Positions 9,666 through 19,950 of a stretch of 64,000 bases of DNA are shown piece after piece; position 1 is the stretch's first letter; the number at the start of each line of letters is the position of its first letter. The translations under genes were made by a program, and so were the position numbers. This stretch comes from Helicobacter cetorum. Lineage in GTDB: Bacteria; Campylobacterota; Campylobacteria; Campylobacterales; UBA6016. The notes beneath the pieces are model-generated. The model did no database searches and was not told the DNA's origin. It saw nothing but the letters and a program-made list of their open reading frames with translations. Location of the stretch: contig DZAX01000001.1 in the NCBI GenBank assembly GCA_022729705.1, positions 94,942 through 158,941 of the forward strand, given 5' to 3'.

Positions 9666-10574
9666 TCAAAAGAAATCACAATTATAGTCCGTGAAAAAAG
9701 TTAAACTTAGTAAAATAAAGCAGATAAAAATATAAATTTTTAATCCAACCAGCAAGGTCGCCGTTACCTGCTCTTTTTTTATTTCGCTATCCCCATTCCC
9801 AAAATACGGCTTTTGTTTTATCTTGCCGTGATAACTAGTCGCCCCGCCAAGTCTCACTCCTATCGCCCCCGCCATTGCGGCTATCGGGTATCCGGCGTTT
9901 GGGCTTTCGTGTCCTCCGCCGTCTTTTGTCGCCGATTTTAGAGAGTTAGTGCTTAGCGATACGGCGGCTATCAAAAGTGCGGTTATGCGTGAGGGGATAA
10001 AGTTTGCTGCGTCGTCTAGTCTTGCTGATATTTTACCAAATCTCTCATATTTGGGCGTGCGGTAGCCGACCATCGAATCAAGTGTGTTTATCGCTTTGTA
10101 CGCCGCGATACCTGGGAGTCCGAAGAGGCAGAGATAAAAAAGCGGGGCTATTACTCCGTCGCTTAGGTTTTCGGCGTAGGTCTCTATTAGGGCTTTGTTT
10201 GCGTCGCTTTCGCTTAGATTTGCTGTGTCGCGACTTACTAGCATTGAGAGGGCGGCTCTTTTGTCTTTTGCGTATAACGCCGATTTGACGCTACTATAAA
10301 GCATATTGCCGGCGATGAGAGTAGAGGCGGCGGTGGCGGTCAAAACAAACGCCGCATAATAAGGCAAAAAGCCAACGGCGTACAAAAAAAGATACGAAAC
10401 ACCGACGGAGAGGAAAATAAGCGTCACAGCGAGAACGCCGCCTACAAAGACGCTATCTCGCCAAAATCGCCTCTCAAACCACAAGATAAAATCCCCCATA
10501 AAAACAACAGGGTGACGAACGGCAAACTCGCCAAAAATCATGTCAATAAGATACGCCGCCAAAGCTACTAACAA
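9666..10574 (-). CDS. cbiB: Adenosylcobinamide-phosphate synthase
   Basis: AAYLIDMIFGEFAVRHPVVFMGDFI; NLSDGVIAPLFYL; NTLDSMVGYRTPKYERFG; GAIGVRLGG. Confidence 0.92.
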   Translation of the reverse strand: MLVALAAYLIDMIFGEFAVRHPVVFMGDFILWFERRFWRDSVFVGGVLAVTLIFLSVGVSYLFLYAVGFLPYYAAFVLTATAASTLIAGNMLYSSVKSALYAKDKRAALSMLVSRDTANLSESDANKALIETYAENLSDGVIAPLFYLCLFGLPGIAAYKAINTLDSMVGYRTPKYERFGKISARLDDAANFIPSRITALLIAAVSLSTNSLKSATKDGGGHESPNAGYPIAAMAGAIGVRLGGATSYHGKIKQKPYFGNGDSEIKKEQVTATLLVGLKIYIFICFILLSLTFFTDYNCDFF

Positions 10575-11959
10575 TTAAGAGTCTCTATAATTTTTTGCAC
10601 ATCAATGCTTTTTCTTACGACATTTACAAACTTTTGAAGCTCAGAGTTTTTGTGCGCTTCGTACTCATACCCCTGATATGAAGCCCAAAAGCGACGCAAA
10701 AACTTTGTCCGAAAGTTGTCGTTTTCAAAAAGAGCGTGCAGATGGGTTCCTAAAAAATTTGGCGACTCAAAGCCAAGCGGATATTTTGCCGATACGCCGC
10801 AATGAATCTCGTATCCGCTAAGGGTTTCGCCAAAAAGCTCATAGCTCCCTTTTGCAAGCTTTTTCTCTTTTTCAAACACAATCTCTGCGTCCACAAACCC
10901 AAAACCCTCTTCAAAAGCCCCTGCTTCATTCTCCATGCCATGCGGGTCTGATAGACGCAAAAAAGCCATTTGATACCCGCCGCAAAGTCCGACGACAAAA
11001 GCGCCGCTACGCTTTATGCATTCAAATATTCCGCACTCTTTCATCCACCTCAAATCCCCTATCGTGCACTTGCTACCCGGTAGTATCACCGCATGAAATC
11101 CCGACAAATCTCGCGCCTCACGCACAAACTCCACAGACACGGCGGGGTCGGCGATAAGCGGCTCTATATCTGTAAAATTGCTGATGTGCGGATACCAGAT
11201 TACCGCTATTTTGACGGCGCCGTTTTGGTTTGGGGCGTAGTTTTGAAGCGACAATGCATCTTCGTAGCCGATGTGTTGCGAGATATATGGCGTAATTCCA
11301 AGCACAGGCAAGCCAAAACGTTTCTCAATAATCTCTATCCCCTCGTCAAACAGCGATATATCGCCGCGAAACTTGTTGATAATCACGCCTATGACGTTTT
11401 TTTGCAAAGCCTGCGGTAGCAGCGAATAAGTGCCGTAAATAGAAGCAAACACGCCGCCCCTCTCGATGTCGGCGACAAGAATGATTTTTGTCTCAAATTC
11501 AGAGGCGACAAAGATATTTGAGAGGTCTTTTGTCATTAGATTGAGCTCCACGGGAGAGCCGGCGCCCTCGCACACCACCACATCAAAACGCTCAGCAAGA
11601 TAAGCAAAAGCGTCGCGCACTACAGGCTTTAACGTCTCAATATCGCGAAAATAAGCCCTAGCGTCCTGCGTCTTTAGCGCTTTGCCGTTGACGATTACCT
11701 GACTTTGCGCCTCTTTTTGCGGTTTTAGCAGTATTGGGTTGAAATGATAGCTTGTAGCAAGTCCAAGCATCACAGCTTGCGTATATTGCGCCACGCCTAT
11801 CTCTCCGCCGTCGTCGCATACGCAAGCGTTGTTTGACATATTTTGCGCTTTAAATGGCGCTACGCTGTACCCCTCTTCTTGTAGTATTTTGCAAAGAGCA
11901 AGAGAGATGGAGCTTTTGCCCGCGTCGCTTGAGGTGCCGAAAACGCTTAGATGTCGCAC
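10568..11959 (-). CDS. cobQ: Cobyric acid synthase
   Basis: FGTSSDAGKSSISLALCK; PFKAQNMSNNACV; VVCEGAGSPVELNL; GLCGGYQM amidotransferase motif. Confidence 0.94.
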   Translation of the reverse strand: MRHLSVFGTSSDAGKSSISLALCKILQEEGYSVAPFKAQNMSNNACVCDDGGEIGVAQYTQAVMLGLATSYHFNPILLKPQKEAQSQVIVNGKALKTQDARAYFRDIETLKPVVRDAFAYLAERFDVVVCEGAGSPVELNLMTKDLSNIFVASEFETKIILVADIERGGVFASIYGTYSLLPQALQKNVIGVIINKFRGDISLFDEGIEIIEKRFGLPVLGITPYISQHIGYEDALSLQNYAPNQNGAVKIAVIWYPHISNFTDIEPLIADPAVSVEFVREARDLSGFHAVILPGSKCTIGDLRWMKECGIFECIKRSGAFVVGLCGGYQMAFLRLSDPHGMENEAGAFEEGFGFVDAEIVFEKEKKLAKGSYELFGETLSGYEIHCGVSAKYPLGFESPNFLGTHLHALFENDNFRTKFLRRFWASYQGYEYEAHKNSELQKFVNVVRKSIDVQKIIETLNC

Positions 11960-14900
11960 TATTTTTTTCCTTCGTTGTAAGCCTCGATAAGCGCGTTGAC
12001 ATACTCAGGTTTTTTGTTATTTAACACCTTAAAAGTAGATAAAATATACTCTAGCTCATCTTTGGAAATATCATACATTTTTGCTACTATGCAGTCGTTT
12101 TGTATTTTTAACATATCTATCTGTTTTTGTGTTTTTGGCAAATCATTTTTTGCAATACCAAACTCTCTTGCTAGCTCTTCAAAACTTTCAAAATCATTAC
12201 TTAGCGTTAGCATTAGCGAATTTATTACAAGTTGTTTATAGTTTTGCAAAATCTCATCATCGCTAAGTTGTGGCAGAGGCAATCTCATCAGATATGTTTT
12301 GCTAACATGTATTTGAACCATTTGGCGTACTAAAAAATCTACAATGATAGAATCAAAAACAGCCTGTGCAAACAAAAGCCTAACAGTTGAAATTTGTTTT
12401 ATAGCAATAGTATTATTTTCAATAATATAAGTTTTAGAGCAATTTGCAAATAAAGTATGTCCAAAACCACAATCTTTTGGCAACATAGAAAATACTAGTG
12501 TGCGTTCATTTGTATCGCTCGAAACTTCACGAAAACCTAACCTAAAAAACTCTCTATCAAATTTTACAAACTGGTGCAGCTGTTTTAAATTTTTTGCGCT
12601 GTCTTTTCCGTTATACGCTAATCCAAAATACTCCAGTACGGCTCTTATTTGCGGCGTGGCGTCAGTTTTTAATGCCGGATAAATATCGCTTACAATTCGC
12701 CTTGCCTCTGTGTCTATTATATGGCTATCAAAAACTGTTTTATCTAAATAATATTTTGGTTTTTCAAAATTAGAATGATACTGCCATATCATTTTGCCCT
12801 CATATAGCGGCAAAAGCCCGTCTCGGCGCTCTTCTATAAAAATACTTTTGTCGTTTGTCATATCAAGTTCACGCCTAAAATCAAGCCACTCTTCGCTCAA
12901 CGGCGCATATTTTGCATAGCATTTTTTTACTATATCCAAATCGCTTGAGCGCCTTAGCTCCATCAGAGATAGATAGTTTGGGCTTAGAATTTTTAGCGTA
13001 TTTAAATCATACTCTATAATTTCGTCTTGGTTTTGCAAAGACTCAGTGTTTGTTTTATAAAACATTGTTTTTATAGGCGTATTTTTTGGCAAAGAGTTTT
13101 CTATTTGCATAAGCGCAAATTTGTAACTTCTATGAATATCATCAAAAATGGCGTCGTTATTTTCAAAGCTATAAAAAATATTTAAATTGTACTTTTCAAA
13201 TATCTCTTTGCGTAAATTTGTACTACCCTCTTCAAACATCAGCGCACTTGGTAACACATAGTTTAATGTGCCGTTTTGGTTTAGCAAAGATAGATTTTTT
13301 TCGACAAAAAATCTAAATAAGTTACCATCCCCAGAGCCTTTGTTTAACGGATATCCGTTTTTATAATACACATTTACTTTGTATGTATAATCTTGCTCTT
13401 TTTCATATTTTGCTTTAATATGATTTTTAAAAAGTAAATTATCTTTTGTCTCTTTTTTCTTGCTGTCTATGAGCGTGCGGTAGTTGCTTACAAATTGCGG
13501 GAAAAAGTCGGTATCGCTAAATTTTGTTTTATCCCAAGGCGGATTACCGATAATAATATCAAACCCATTTTGCTCATTAAAAAGCGTATCTTTATGGCAA
13601 AAAACCTCTGGAAACTCTATTTCGTAATTAAAAAACGAATACTCTTTTGCATATTTTGTAATCTCTTTTATTAGGCTTACATTTTGTTCATCAAAAATTT
13701 GCTCCGCAATACCTACCTCTGCTTTTATATTGGCAAAGAGTGTAGCATTTTGCTTTTCGTGTTTTTTGAACTCCAAAAGCGTTACAACATTAAGTGCGGT
13801 ATTTAGCTTTTGCAGTTTTGGCACAATTTCATTTTTATATATAGCTTTTGACTCTTCTATCTCTAAAGTTGTTGTGTCTTTGAGATTATCTAGGCGTTCG
13901 TATACTTTTGAAAGTTCTTCAAACTCTGTTGCAAAATTGCTATTAAAAAGCGTCTTGCCATCACCTTTGCCAAACAGCGCCAAAAACTCTTTTATTTGCG
14001 AGCCAATTAGCGCATTGCCGCATTTGATATGGTGCTCTATAAAACTAAGAGGTGTACCAAAAATAAAGCTATCCATCCATAGACTAAGGCGTGTTAGCTC
14101 AACGGCAAACGGGTTTAAGTCAACGCCAAAAATTAGCTTTTTAAGCAGTATGCGTTTTAACACATCCATTTCGTCAATTTGCGCTCCGCTGATATATTTT
14201 GCAACGCTTTGTTCTATTTTCTCTTTCTCACTAGCCACAATCTCTTTTATACCTGAACTGTTCTCGTACAAATCTAGCGCTTTAGAAGCTATAAAATCTA
14301 ACGCCTCTACCAAAAAATGTCCGCTGCCGCAAGAGTTGTCTAGTATTTTTAAATCTAGCAGATTTTTTTTGCTACTTAGCGCCGATTCTATCGCCTCTTT
14401 GACCAAAAAGCCGCTAAGCGATTGCGGCGTGTAGTAGCTTGCTGTAGTCTTGCGTGAATTCGATGCGTTTTTTAGTATCAAATCGTTTTTTTGATAGCTC
14501 TCTTGCTTTGCTATTTTGTAATTTTTTGCAATTTGACCATAGTCGTATTCATCAAAAAAGCCGTCTATAAATTTTGTAGCGGTTTTTGATTTTTTGTCTG
14601 TATACTCCAAATAGTATGTATTTTCTTCCGCGACTTCAAACCTAAAGCTTAGTATCCCCTCATAAATTTTGCCGATATGCGCGATAGATAGAGTTTTAAA
14701 ATCTCTTTTAAAAAGTGATTTACCGTCTTTTTGAAAATAAAACAAAGAATCCAAAATAAACAGCAAAGTTTTATTATCTATAAGCTTTTTTGCATTTAAA
14801 AGCGGGGCTTTGTGCAAATCAAACAAGCCGCCGTTAAATAGCGGAATATCAACATCGTCATCACCATGATCTAAAATCTCAAAAAGCTCTTTTAACTTTC

Positions 14901-15873
14901 TGTATCCGGTAAAATGTGAACCATCCGCGTCTTGCAAAAAGTTGTAAATTGCATTTAGCGAAAAATTTTTGTAGTGGGTGTGTTTATTGAGCGTATCTTC
15001 ATATTTATCTTCAAAATAGACTATAAAAAGAACCCTAAAAATAAAATAAACGCTATTTTCGTAAATCTCTTCTATATTTGCAAAGTTGTTGTTTTTATAA
15101 ATAGCGTTACCGACAGTTTGAAAAATAGAGGTTTGATTGTCATAGCCGTATATAACGCTCTTTAGATTCTCTTCGATACTTATTTTTGCCGCCTCATCTT
15201 TTTCGCGAATTTGCATCGCCGTGGATTGGCTATTTTCTAGTTCAAAATTTTGTTTTCTAAAAACATAGTAAAAATATTTAAATGCTTCTATGTCGCTGTT
15301 TTCGATTATAGCTTCTAGGTCTATTTCATAAAATACTTTTTGACTAGAAAACTTCCCAGAGTCGTAGTAGCGCCATTTTCTACCGTTAGTTAAAAAACCG
15401 TGCGTTATTTTTAGACTATTTAAGTAGTTTATGATTTGAAAGTGCGGGTTGTCTTTTATGCGCTTATTGTCTATTTCAATATCATACGCTTTTGATTCAC
15501 ACAAAACGGATATAAACTTATTTGTGTAGTATCTCTCATTTTGTGGCAACGCCTCATATAAGTTTTTATCCTCATCCGAGATAAAAAGCGTAAAATCAGG
15601 TTTATCTTGCTTGCCTTGAATAATTTTTATCTCTTGCCTAATTAGATTCCAACCGAGAGCAACTAAGACTTTAGATATAAAATCATCTTCAAACTGGTGT
15701 TCGTATTTCTTCTTAAAAGACTCTTTGTCGTATAAAGATTTTATATCATTAAATATTGGCGCAATATCATCGGTAAAGCTATATAATTTCGGAAACTCCT
15801 CTTTGATAGTATGCAGACTAAATAAATTATTTACAAGAAAATAGAATGGCTCTTGCCGCATACATAACCTCAT
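11959..15873 (-). CDS. Type IIG restriction-modification enzyme (fused PD-(D/E)XK nuclease and adenine methyltransferase)
   Basis: 1304 aa; nuclease-like PDFTLF...CESKAY near N-terminus; MTase motif I LDNSCGSGHFLVEALDF; motif IV IIGNPPWDKTKF. Confidence 0.85.
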   Translation of the reverse strand: MRLCMRQEPFYFLVNNLFSLHTIKEEFPKLYSFTDDIAPIFNDIKSLYDKESFKKKYEHQFEDDFISKVLVALGWNLIRQEIKIIQGKQDKPDFTLFISDEDKNLYEALPQNERYYTNKFISVLCESKAYDIEIDNKRIKDNPHFQIINYLNSLKITHGFLTNGRKWRYYDSGKFSSQKVFYEIDLEAIIENSDIEAFKYFYYVFRKQNFELENSQSTAMQIREKDEAAKISIEENLKSVIYGYDNQTSIFQTVGNAIYKNNNFANIEEIYENSVYFIFRVLFIVYFEDKYEDTLNKHTHYKNFSLNAIYNFLQDADGSHFTGYRKLKELFEILDHGDDDVDIPLFNGGLFDLHKAPLLNAKKLIDNKTLLFILDSLFYFQKDGKSLFKRDFKTLSIAHIGKIYEGILSFRFEVAEENTYYLEYTDKKSKTATKFIDGFFDEYDYGQIAKNYKIAKQESYQKNDLILKNASNSRKTTASYYTPQSLSGFLVKEAIESALSSKKNLLDLKILDNSCGSGHFLVEALDFIASKALDLYENSSGIKEIVASEKEKIEQSVAKYISGAQIDEMDVLKRILLKKLIFGVDLNPFAVELTRLSLWMDSFIFGTPLSFIEHHIKCGNALIGSQIKEFLALFGKGDGKTLFNSNFATEFEELSKVYERLDNLKDTTTLEIEESKAIYKNEIVPKLQKLNTALNVVTLLEFKKHEKQNATLFANIKAEVGIAEQIFDEQNVSLIKEITKYAKEYSFFNYEIEFPEVFCHKDTLFNEQNGFDIIIGNPPWDKTKFSDTDFFPQFVSNYRTLIDSKKKETKDNLLFKNHIKAKYEKEQDYTYKVNVYYKNGYPLNKGSGDGNLFRFFVEKNLSLLNQNGTLNYVLPSALMFEEGSTNLRKEIFEKYNLNIFYSFENNDAIFDDIHRSYKFALMQIENSLPKNTPIKTMFYKTNTESLQNQDEIIEYDLNTLKILSPNYLSLMELRRSSDLDIVKKCYAKYAPLSEEWLDFRRELDMTNDKSIFIEERRDGLLPLYEGKMIWQYHSNFEKPKYYLDKTVFDSHIIDTEARRIVSDIYPALKTDATPQIRAVLEYFGLAYNGKDSAKNLKQLHQFVKFDREFFRLGFREVSSDTNERTLVFSMLPKDCGFGHTLFANCSKTYIIENNTIAIKQISTVRLLFAQAVFDSIIVDFLVRQMVQIHVSKTYLMRLPLPQLSDDEILQNYKQLVINSLMLTLSNDFESFEELAREFGIAKNDLPKTQKQIDMLKIQNDCIVAKMYDISKDELEYILSTFKVLNNKKPEYVNALIEAYNEGKK

Positions 15874-15959
15874 TTTTTTGGCTATTCTAACGTAAACTGG
15901 TTAATTCAAAATATAACGCGACGCATTTTTGCAAAAAGTTATTTTCGCAAATGCCTGAC

Positions 15960-16166
15960 TTAAAAACACCTTTCATATTCCGCCTCGTCCAACAACTCGC
16001 TTGATTCTCTAGCCCGTTTCACCCTTGCTTTTGCCTCTTGCAAGTCGGTAACGATAAAAGAGCTTTTTTCTTCTATCATCACACCGTCGCTTTTAAATAC
16101 ATTAAGCAAAGCCTTTATTTTTTCCGCCAAAATATCGTTTTGTATGGTTACGGTCAAAGTCTGCAT
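15960..16166 (-). CDS. Small antitoxin-like protein without an evident toxin partner
   Basis: 68 aa; MQTLTVTIQNDILAEKIKALLNVFKSDGV... reads like RelB/Phd-type antitoxins; assignment is by general resemblance only. Confidence 0.45.
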   Translation of the reverse strand: MQTLTVTIQNDILAEKIKALLNVFKSDGVMIEEKSSFIVTDLQEAKARVKRARESSELLDEAEYERCF

Positions 16167-16248
16167 TTTTGTTTCTTTTTATGGTTTTTTAATTGATTGA
16201 TTCTAGCATATTTACTCCAAGCCAAAAAAACACTTTTGCATTTCCATA

Positions 16249-17343
16249 CTACCGAGACCATAACCTCTCCACCCACAGCTCAAGCGTCCTATCGGGAATA
16301 AAATAGCTATCATCCTCTTTATCAATAAGCTCTCTTTTAAAAAGCGAGTCAAGAGCGGATTGTAATGTTTGTTTCTTGATATTAAACTCATTTAAAACAT
16401 TTTGGGCAAAAAAACCGGTTTTGTATTTTCCTATAATCTTTAGAGCTATTTTTTGATTGTTGTTTAGCGTATCAAAAATGATTTTATAGCTTGAGTCTTT
16501 GGAGTTGATTATCTCACATTTTATATCGTCAATTAACTCTTTTGTGATTTGTTTGTTTTTTACAATATAGAGCAGATGGAAGATATTTTGCATCATTTTT
16601 GTTTCATATTTTGCGATGTCACAGACATAATTTATCAAATTGTTGTCAATACTCAAAAACTTAAGAACATACTCGCTTATATCCTCAAACTTCAAAGGCG
16701 GAAGCTCATAATGCCTAGCTATCTCGTATAATGGTGCTTGATATTCAAATAGTGACGTTAACAAGTGTCTTTTTGAGCCCAAAAAGATATACGACACAGC
16801 GCCTCGTTGCTGAATCTCTTTTCTAAGCATCGCGTCTAGCCTCACATCAATAATTGAAGCTATCTGCTGAAATTCATCTATGGCGATTACAACGCGACGC
16901 TCCCTTGAAAGCTCTCTAACCACGCTAAAAAAATCATCCATCATCTCCTCAAAATTAAGAGTTGAAACTACGGGCTTAATGGAATACTCAAGCGTATTCA
17001 TATCAATAGTCGGCTCCACTCTCACCCTTTTAAATAGCGAAGCAAACTTTTTAATAACCGCTTTAATATCACCTTTTTGGGCGTTAGACAACGCTCTTAA
17101 CAACTCTTTTGCAAAATCCTCTTTAGAGGTAATATCAAAAATATCAGCATAAACACAGACATAGTCGTCTCTGTGCGTCTCAAAAAAACGCTTCACGAGC
17201 GAGCTTTTTCCAGTCCGTCTTTTGGAGTAGATAAGAATATTATTTGAGTATTCTAGCGTTTGAGACAGTGCCTCCATCTCCTCTTTTCTACCAAAAAAGT
17301 CACGACCTGTTGAAATCTTATCGTATGGAAATGGAGAGTGCAT
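16249..17343 (-). CDS. P-loop ATPase of the archaeal-type ATPase / STAND-like class
   Basis: FFGRKEEMEAL; Walker A SKRRTGKSSLV; Walker B RVVIAIDEFQQI; C-terminal winged-helix-like region. Confidence 0.8.
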   Translation of the reverse strand: MHSPFPYDKISTGRDFFGRKEEMEALSQTLEYSNNILIYSKRRTGKSSLVKRFFETHRDDYVCVYADIFDITSKEDFAKELLRALSNAQKGDIKAVIKKFASLFKRVRVEPTIDMNTLEYSIKPVVSTLNFEEMMDDFFSVVRELSRERRVVIAIDEFQQIASIIDVRLDAMLRKEIQQRGAVSYIFLGSKRHLLTSLFEYQAPLYEIARHYELPPLKFEDISEYVLKFLSIDNNLINYVCDIAKYETKMMQNIFHLLYIVKNKQITKELIDDIKCEIINSKDSSYKIIFDTLNNNQKIALKIIGKYKTGFFAQNVLNEFNIKKQTLQSALDSLFKRELIDKEDDSYFIPDRTLELWVERLWSR

Positions 17344-17425
17344 ATAGCGCCTTTAGTATTGAAATATAGATACTATTAGTATAATACAATTAAAGCAAAG
17401 AAGTCAATACCAAAAGTATTCAAAT

Positions 17426-18445
17426 TTAAGGACAACAAAGCGCATCGCCAAGCGCCAAAATATCCGCCTCGCCCCTCACTGCAAAACGCACATATCCGCT
17501 TTTCATAGCGTCGAAGTTTGAACAATCCCTTATTAATATCTTCTCTCTCGCCAAAATCTCTTGCAAAGCCGCCACAGAGAGCCGCAAGAGTCTAGCGCAT
17601 AAATAGTTTGCCTTGCCCTCAAAAATATATTCAAACACTCCGCTACGCTCAAGCGTCTTGCGTAAAAGCTCCCTATTTGCGTCGTTTTGCTCTTTTGAAC
17701 GCATATCAAAACTTTTGTCGTTTAGAGCCGTCGCCATATAGTATGCGTCAAAGCTAGATAGCTTCCAAAGCGGCTCGCAAGATTTTAGAGCCGCTATATT
17801 TTTGGCGCATGAGGCGACAAAACCAATGCGAACGCCAGCTGCGCCGTAGTATTTGGTTAGCGACTTTACGACGTAGAGTTTTTCGTAGTTTTCCACCTCG
17901 CTTATTAGTGATGCACCATCTGTAAAATCCAAAAACGACTCGTCCACAATAATAGTGCAATCAAGCCCCACCCACTCTCGCAAAAGTGCCGCCGCGTCAT
18001 ATAGTGCGCCATCGGGCGTAGAGGGATTTACAAATACGACCAACGAGCCGCGTTTTGGCTGTTTTGGCTCGCCGTGTCTATCAATAAACGTTATTTTTGC
18101 ATTTTGCAGAGCGGCTATTTTTTTGTACTCCAGATAGATTGGAGCGTATAAAGTGACGCATGAAGGCTTCAAAAATGAAAAAAGCGAGAAGATAGCGGCG
18201 CTTGCTCCATTGTAAAGCTCGATGTTTTTAGCCGGTGCGCCATATCTATGCTCCAACCCCGCCCGAAGCGCCGCATAGTCGTCGCTATTGTATGCGCTCA
18301 AAAACCCAAAATCGCTTGGCGTATCCACGCGAGGCTTTACAAAATTGATATTCGACGAAAAATCTATAATCTCCTCTTGCCTAGCCCCCATGGACTTTGC
18401 AAACCCCGCCGTATCAGCCCCATGTGCATACTCTTTCAACCGCAA
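17426..18445 (-). CDS. cobD: CobD-like (CobC) PLP-dependent aminotransferase-fold decarboxylase of cobalamin biosynthesis
   Basis: IDFSSNINF; IIVDESFLDFT; PLP lysine region KSLTKYYGAAGVRIGF; overlaps the CobT-like gene. Confidence 0.85.
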   Translation of the reverse strand: MRLKEYAHGADTAGFAKSMGARQEEIIDFSSNINFVKPRVDTPSDFGFLSAYNSDDYAALRAGLEHRYGAPAKNIELYNGASAAIFSLFSFLKPSCVTLYAPIYLEYKKIAALQNAKITFIDRHGEPKQPKRGSLVVFVNPSTPDGALYDAAALLREWVGLDCTIIVDESFLDFTDGASLISEVENYEKLYVVKSLTKYYGAAGVRIGFVASCAKNIAALKSCEPLWKLSSFDAYYMATALNDKSFDMRSKEQNDANRELLRKTLERSGVFEYIFEGKANYLCARLLRLSVAALQEILAREKILIRDCSNFDAMKSGYVRFAVRGEADILALGDALCCP

Positions 18446-19920
18446 AACGCCTTATAAATACTCTCCACGCCTTTTAGCATATCCTCCTTGCTTTCGCCGT
18501 GCAAATATGCGTACGCCGTGAGTGCTCCAGCTCCTATCCCCTCTTTTACATACCCCTCCTCATAGAGTCTTAGGTTTTTAAATTCGCTATCCGCAAAGTT
18601 AAACGATGGATGAAAAGCTTTAATCGACGTATCTATCGCTGTTAATAAACCCGCTATATCGCTATTTTTGTCCGTCGCAATCCACTCAGTCGTCACAATG
18701 GCGATACTCTCAAACAACTTTTCATACCCCAAAGCTTTGATAATAGCGCACACCGCCGCCATCTGCGTACCGCCGCCAAGCAGTACCGGCTTTGTCTTTG
18801 AGAGCTCTATCGCAAGCCCCGCCGTAAAAGGCTGCATCGTATCCCCAAAACGAGACAATACGTCAAATACATCAGTTTTGTCAAACTCTTCGCGAGCGAG
18901 AGCCTTTGCGACAACCTCCTCTTTTAGCGTCTTAATCGACGTATTTGCACCGCTAGAGGCAAACGCCCCATCACACTCATGACCAAGAGCCTTAACAACC
19001 GCGTAAGCCGTGGTAGTACCAGCCGGAACGCACTCTGAGAGAATAAAATAATCAGCCAAGTCCGCTATCTCGCCAGCCGTCTTGACGCCCTCGTCAAAAA
19101 GAGCCTTAGCATCCACATCCGCACCCTCCAAAATAGAGTTTGCCGCTTTAAAGCCAAGCGTTTTTACGTTGCATTGCGGCTTTATCGTAAGCCCTGTATC
19201 GACAAAGAATAGTTCAAACGGAACCAAAGCCTTTGCCGCCATACCAATAACCACAGGAGAGGGCGGACCATCCGGAGCTTTTGCAATATCCGGCATAGAT
19301 TTTGGGTATCCTAGCTCCAATACTTCCATATCAAGGGCGGGTGTATATTCAATAAATCCCGGCAGTCCCGCCACGGTAATACCCTCAATTTCAGCTGTTT
19401 TTGTATAACCGCCGGAGAGTACAAACATAGCTTTTTTACCCCTCAAAGCCTCTAAAAATCCTAAATCACCGTGTATGGACTTAATCTCTCCTCCAATTTT
19501 TTCGCAACCGCCCATTATCTCTCTCCAGTTTAAATTAAAATTTTTTTTCACATATTCGTTTTTATGCGGTACGTCGCACAGTGAGCAGTTTTGATGTATC
19601 TTGTCGCCGTATAGCTCTTGTTTGCCCTTCTTTGAAGAGATGGCGCATTCGCTATATATCACAGCACCATCTTTTTGCCCTATTCCGCCGTCAAAAAACC
19701 GAAAGTTTGGGCAGGCGCATAGGTAGCAGTTTAGCGGCTCCATATCGTGACACTTTTTATTTTTGGCGTATAGCGGACAAAAATCGCTTTCACAAAGCCG
19801 CATATTTTTATAATCAAAGTACTCTAATATCTCACTCTCCGCAAAGTCGCGTCCGCATAGTTTTTGGACTATCTTTGCATGTTTGGCGGCGTGAGACTCA
19901 AACCAAGATTTATAACTCAC
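18436..19920 (-). CDS. Fusion: cysteine-rich small domain plus CobT-like nicotinate-nucleotide-dimethylbenzimidazole phosphoribosyltransferase
   Basis: Residues ~1-125 Cys-rich (CESDFCPLYAKNKKCHDMEPLNCYLCACPNFRFF...CSLCDVPHKNEYVKKNF); remainder CobT-like (ALDMEVLELGYPKSMPDIAKAPDGPPSPVVIGMAAKA; ECVPAGTTTAYAV; LLGGGTQMAAV). Confidence 0.8.
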   Translation of the reverse strand: MSYKSWFESHAAKHAKIVQKLCGRDFAESEILEYFDYKNMRLCESDFCPLYAKNKKCHDMEPLNCYLCACPNFRFFDGGIGQKDGAVIYSECAISSKKGKQELYGDKIHQNCSLCDVPHKNEYVKKNFNLNWREIMGGCEKIGGEIKSIHGDLGFLEALRGKKAMFVLSGGYTKTAEIEGITVAGLPGFIEYTPALDMEVLELGYPKSMPDIAKAPDGPPSPVVIGMAAKALVPFELFFVDTGLTIKPQCNVKTLGFKAANSILEGADVDAKALFDEGVKTAGEIADLADYFILSECVPAGTTTAYAVVKALGHECDGAFASSGANTSIKTLKEEVVAKALAREEFDKTDVFDVLSRFGDTMQPFTAGLAIELSKTKPVLLGGGTQMAAVCAIIKALGYEKLFESIAIVTTEWIATDKNSDIAGLLTAIDTSIKAFHPSFNFADSEFKNLRLYEEGYVKEGIGAGALTAYAYLHGESKEDMLKGVESIYKAFCG

Positions 19921-19950
19921 TTAAAAGCCTTTTTACTCTAAAATTCACCG

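Noticed and set aside
13730-14434. 234-aa ORF on the plus strand inside the Type IIG gene, and many other antisense ORFs across the window
   Set aside because: Shadow ORFs opposite strong coding genes, Ser/Leu/Phe-rich composition typical of antisense translation, no motifs.
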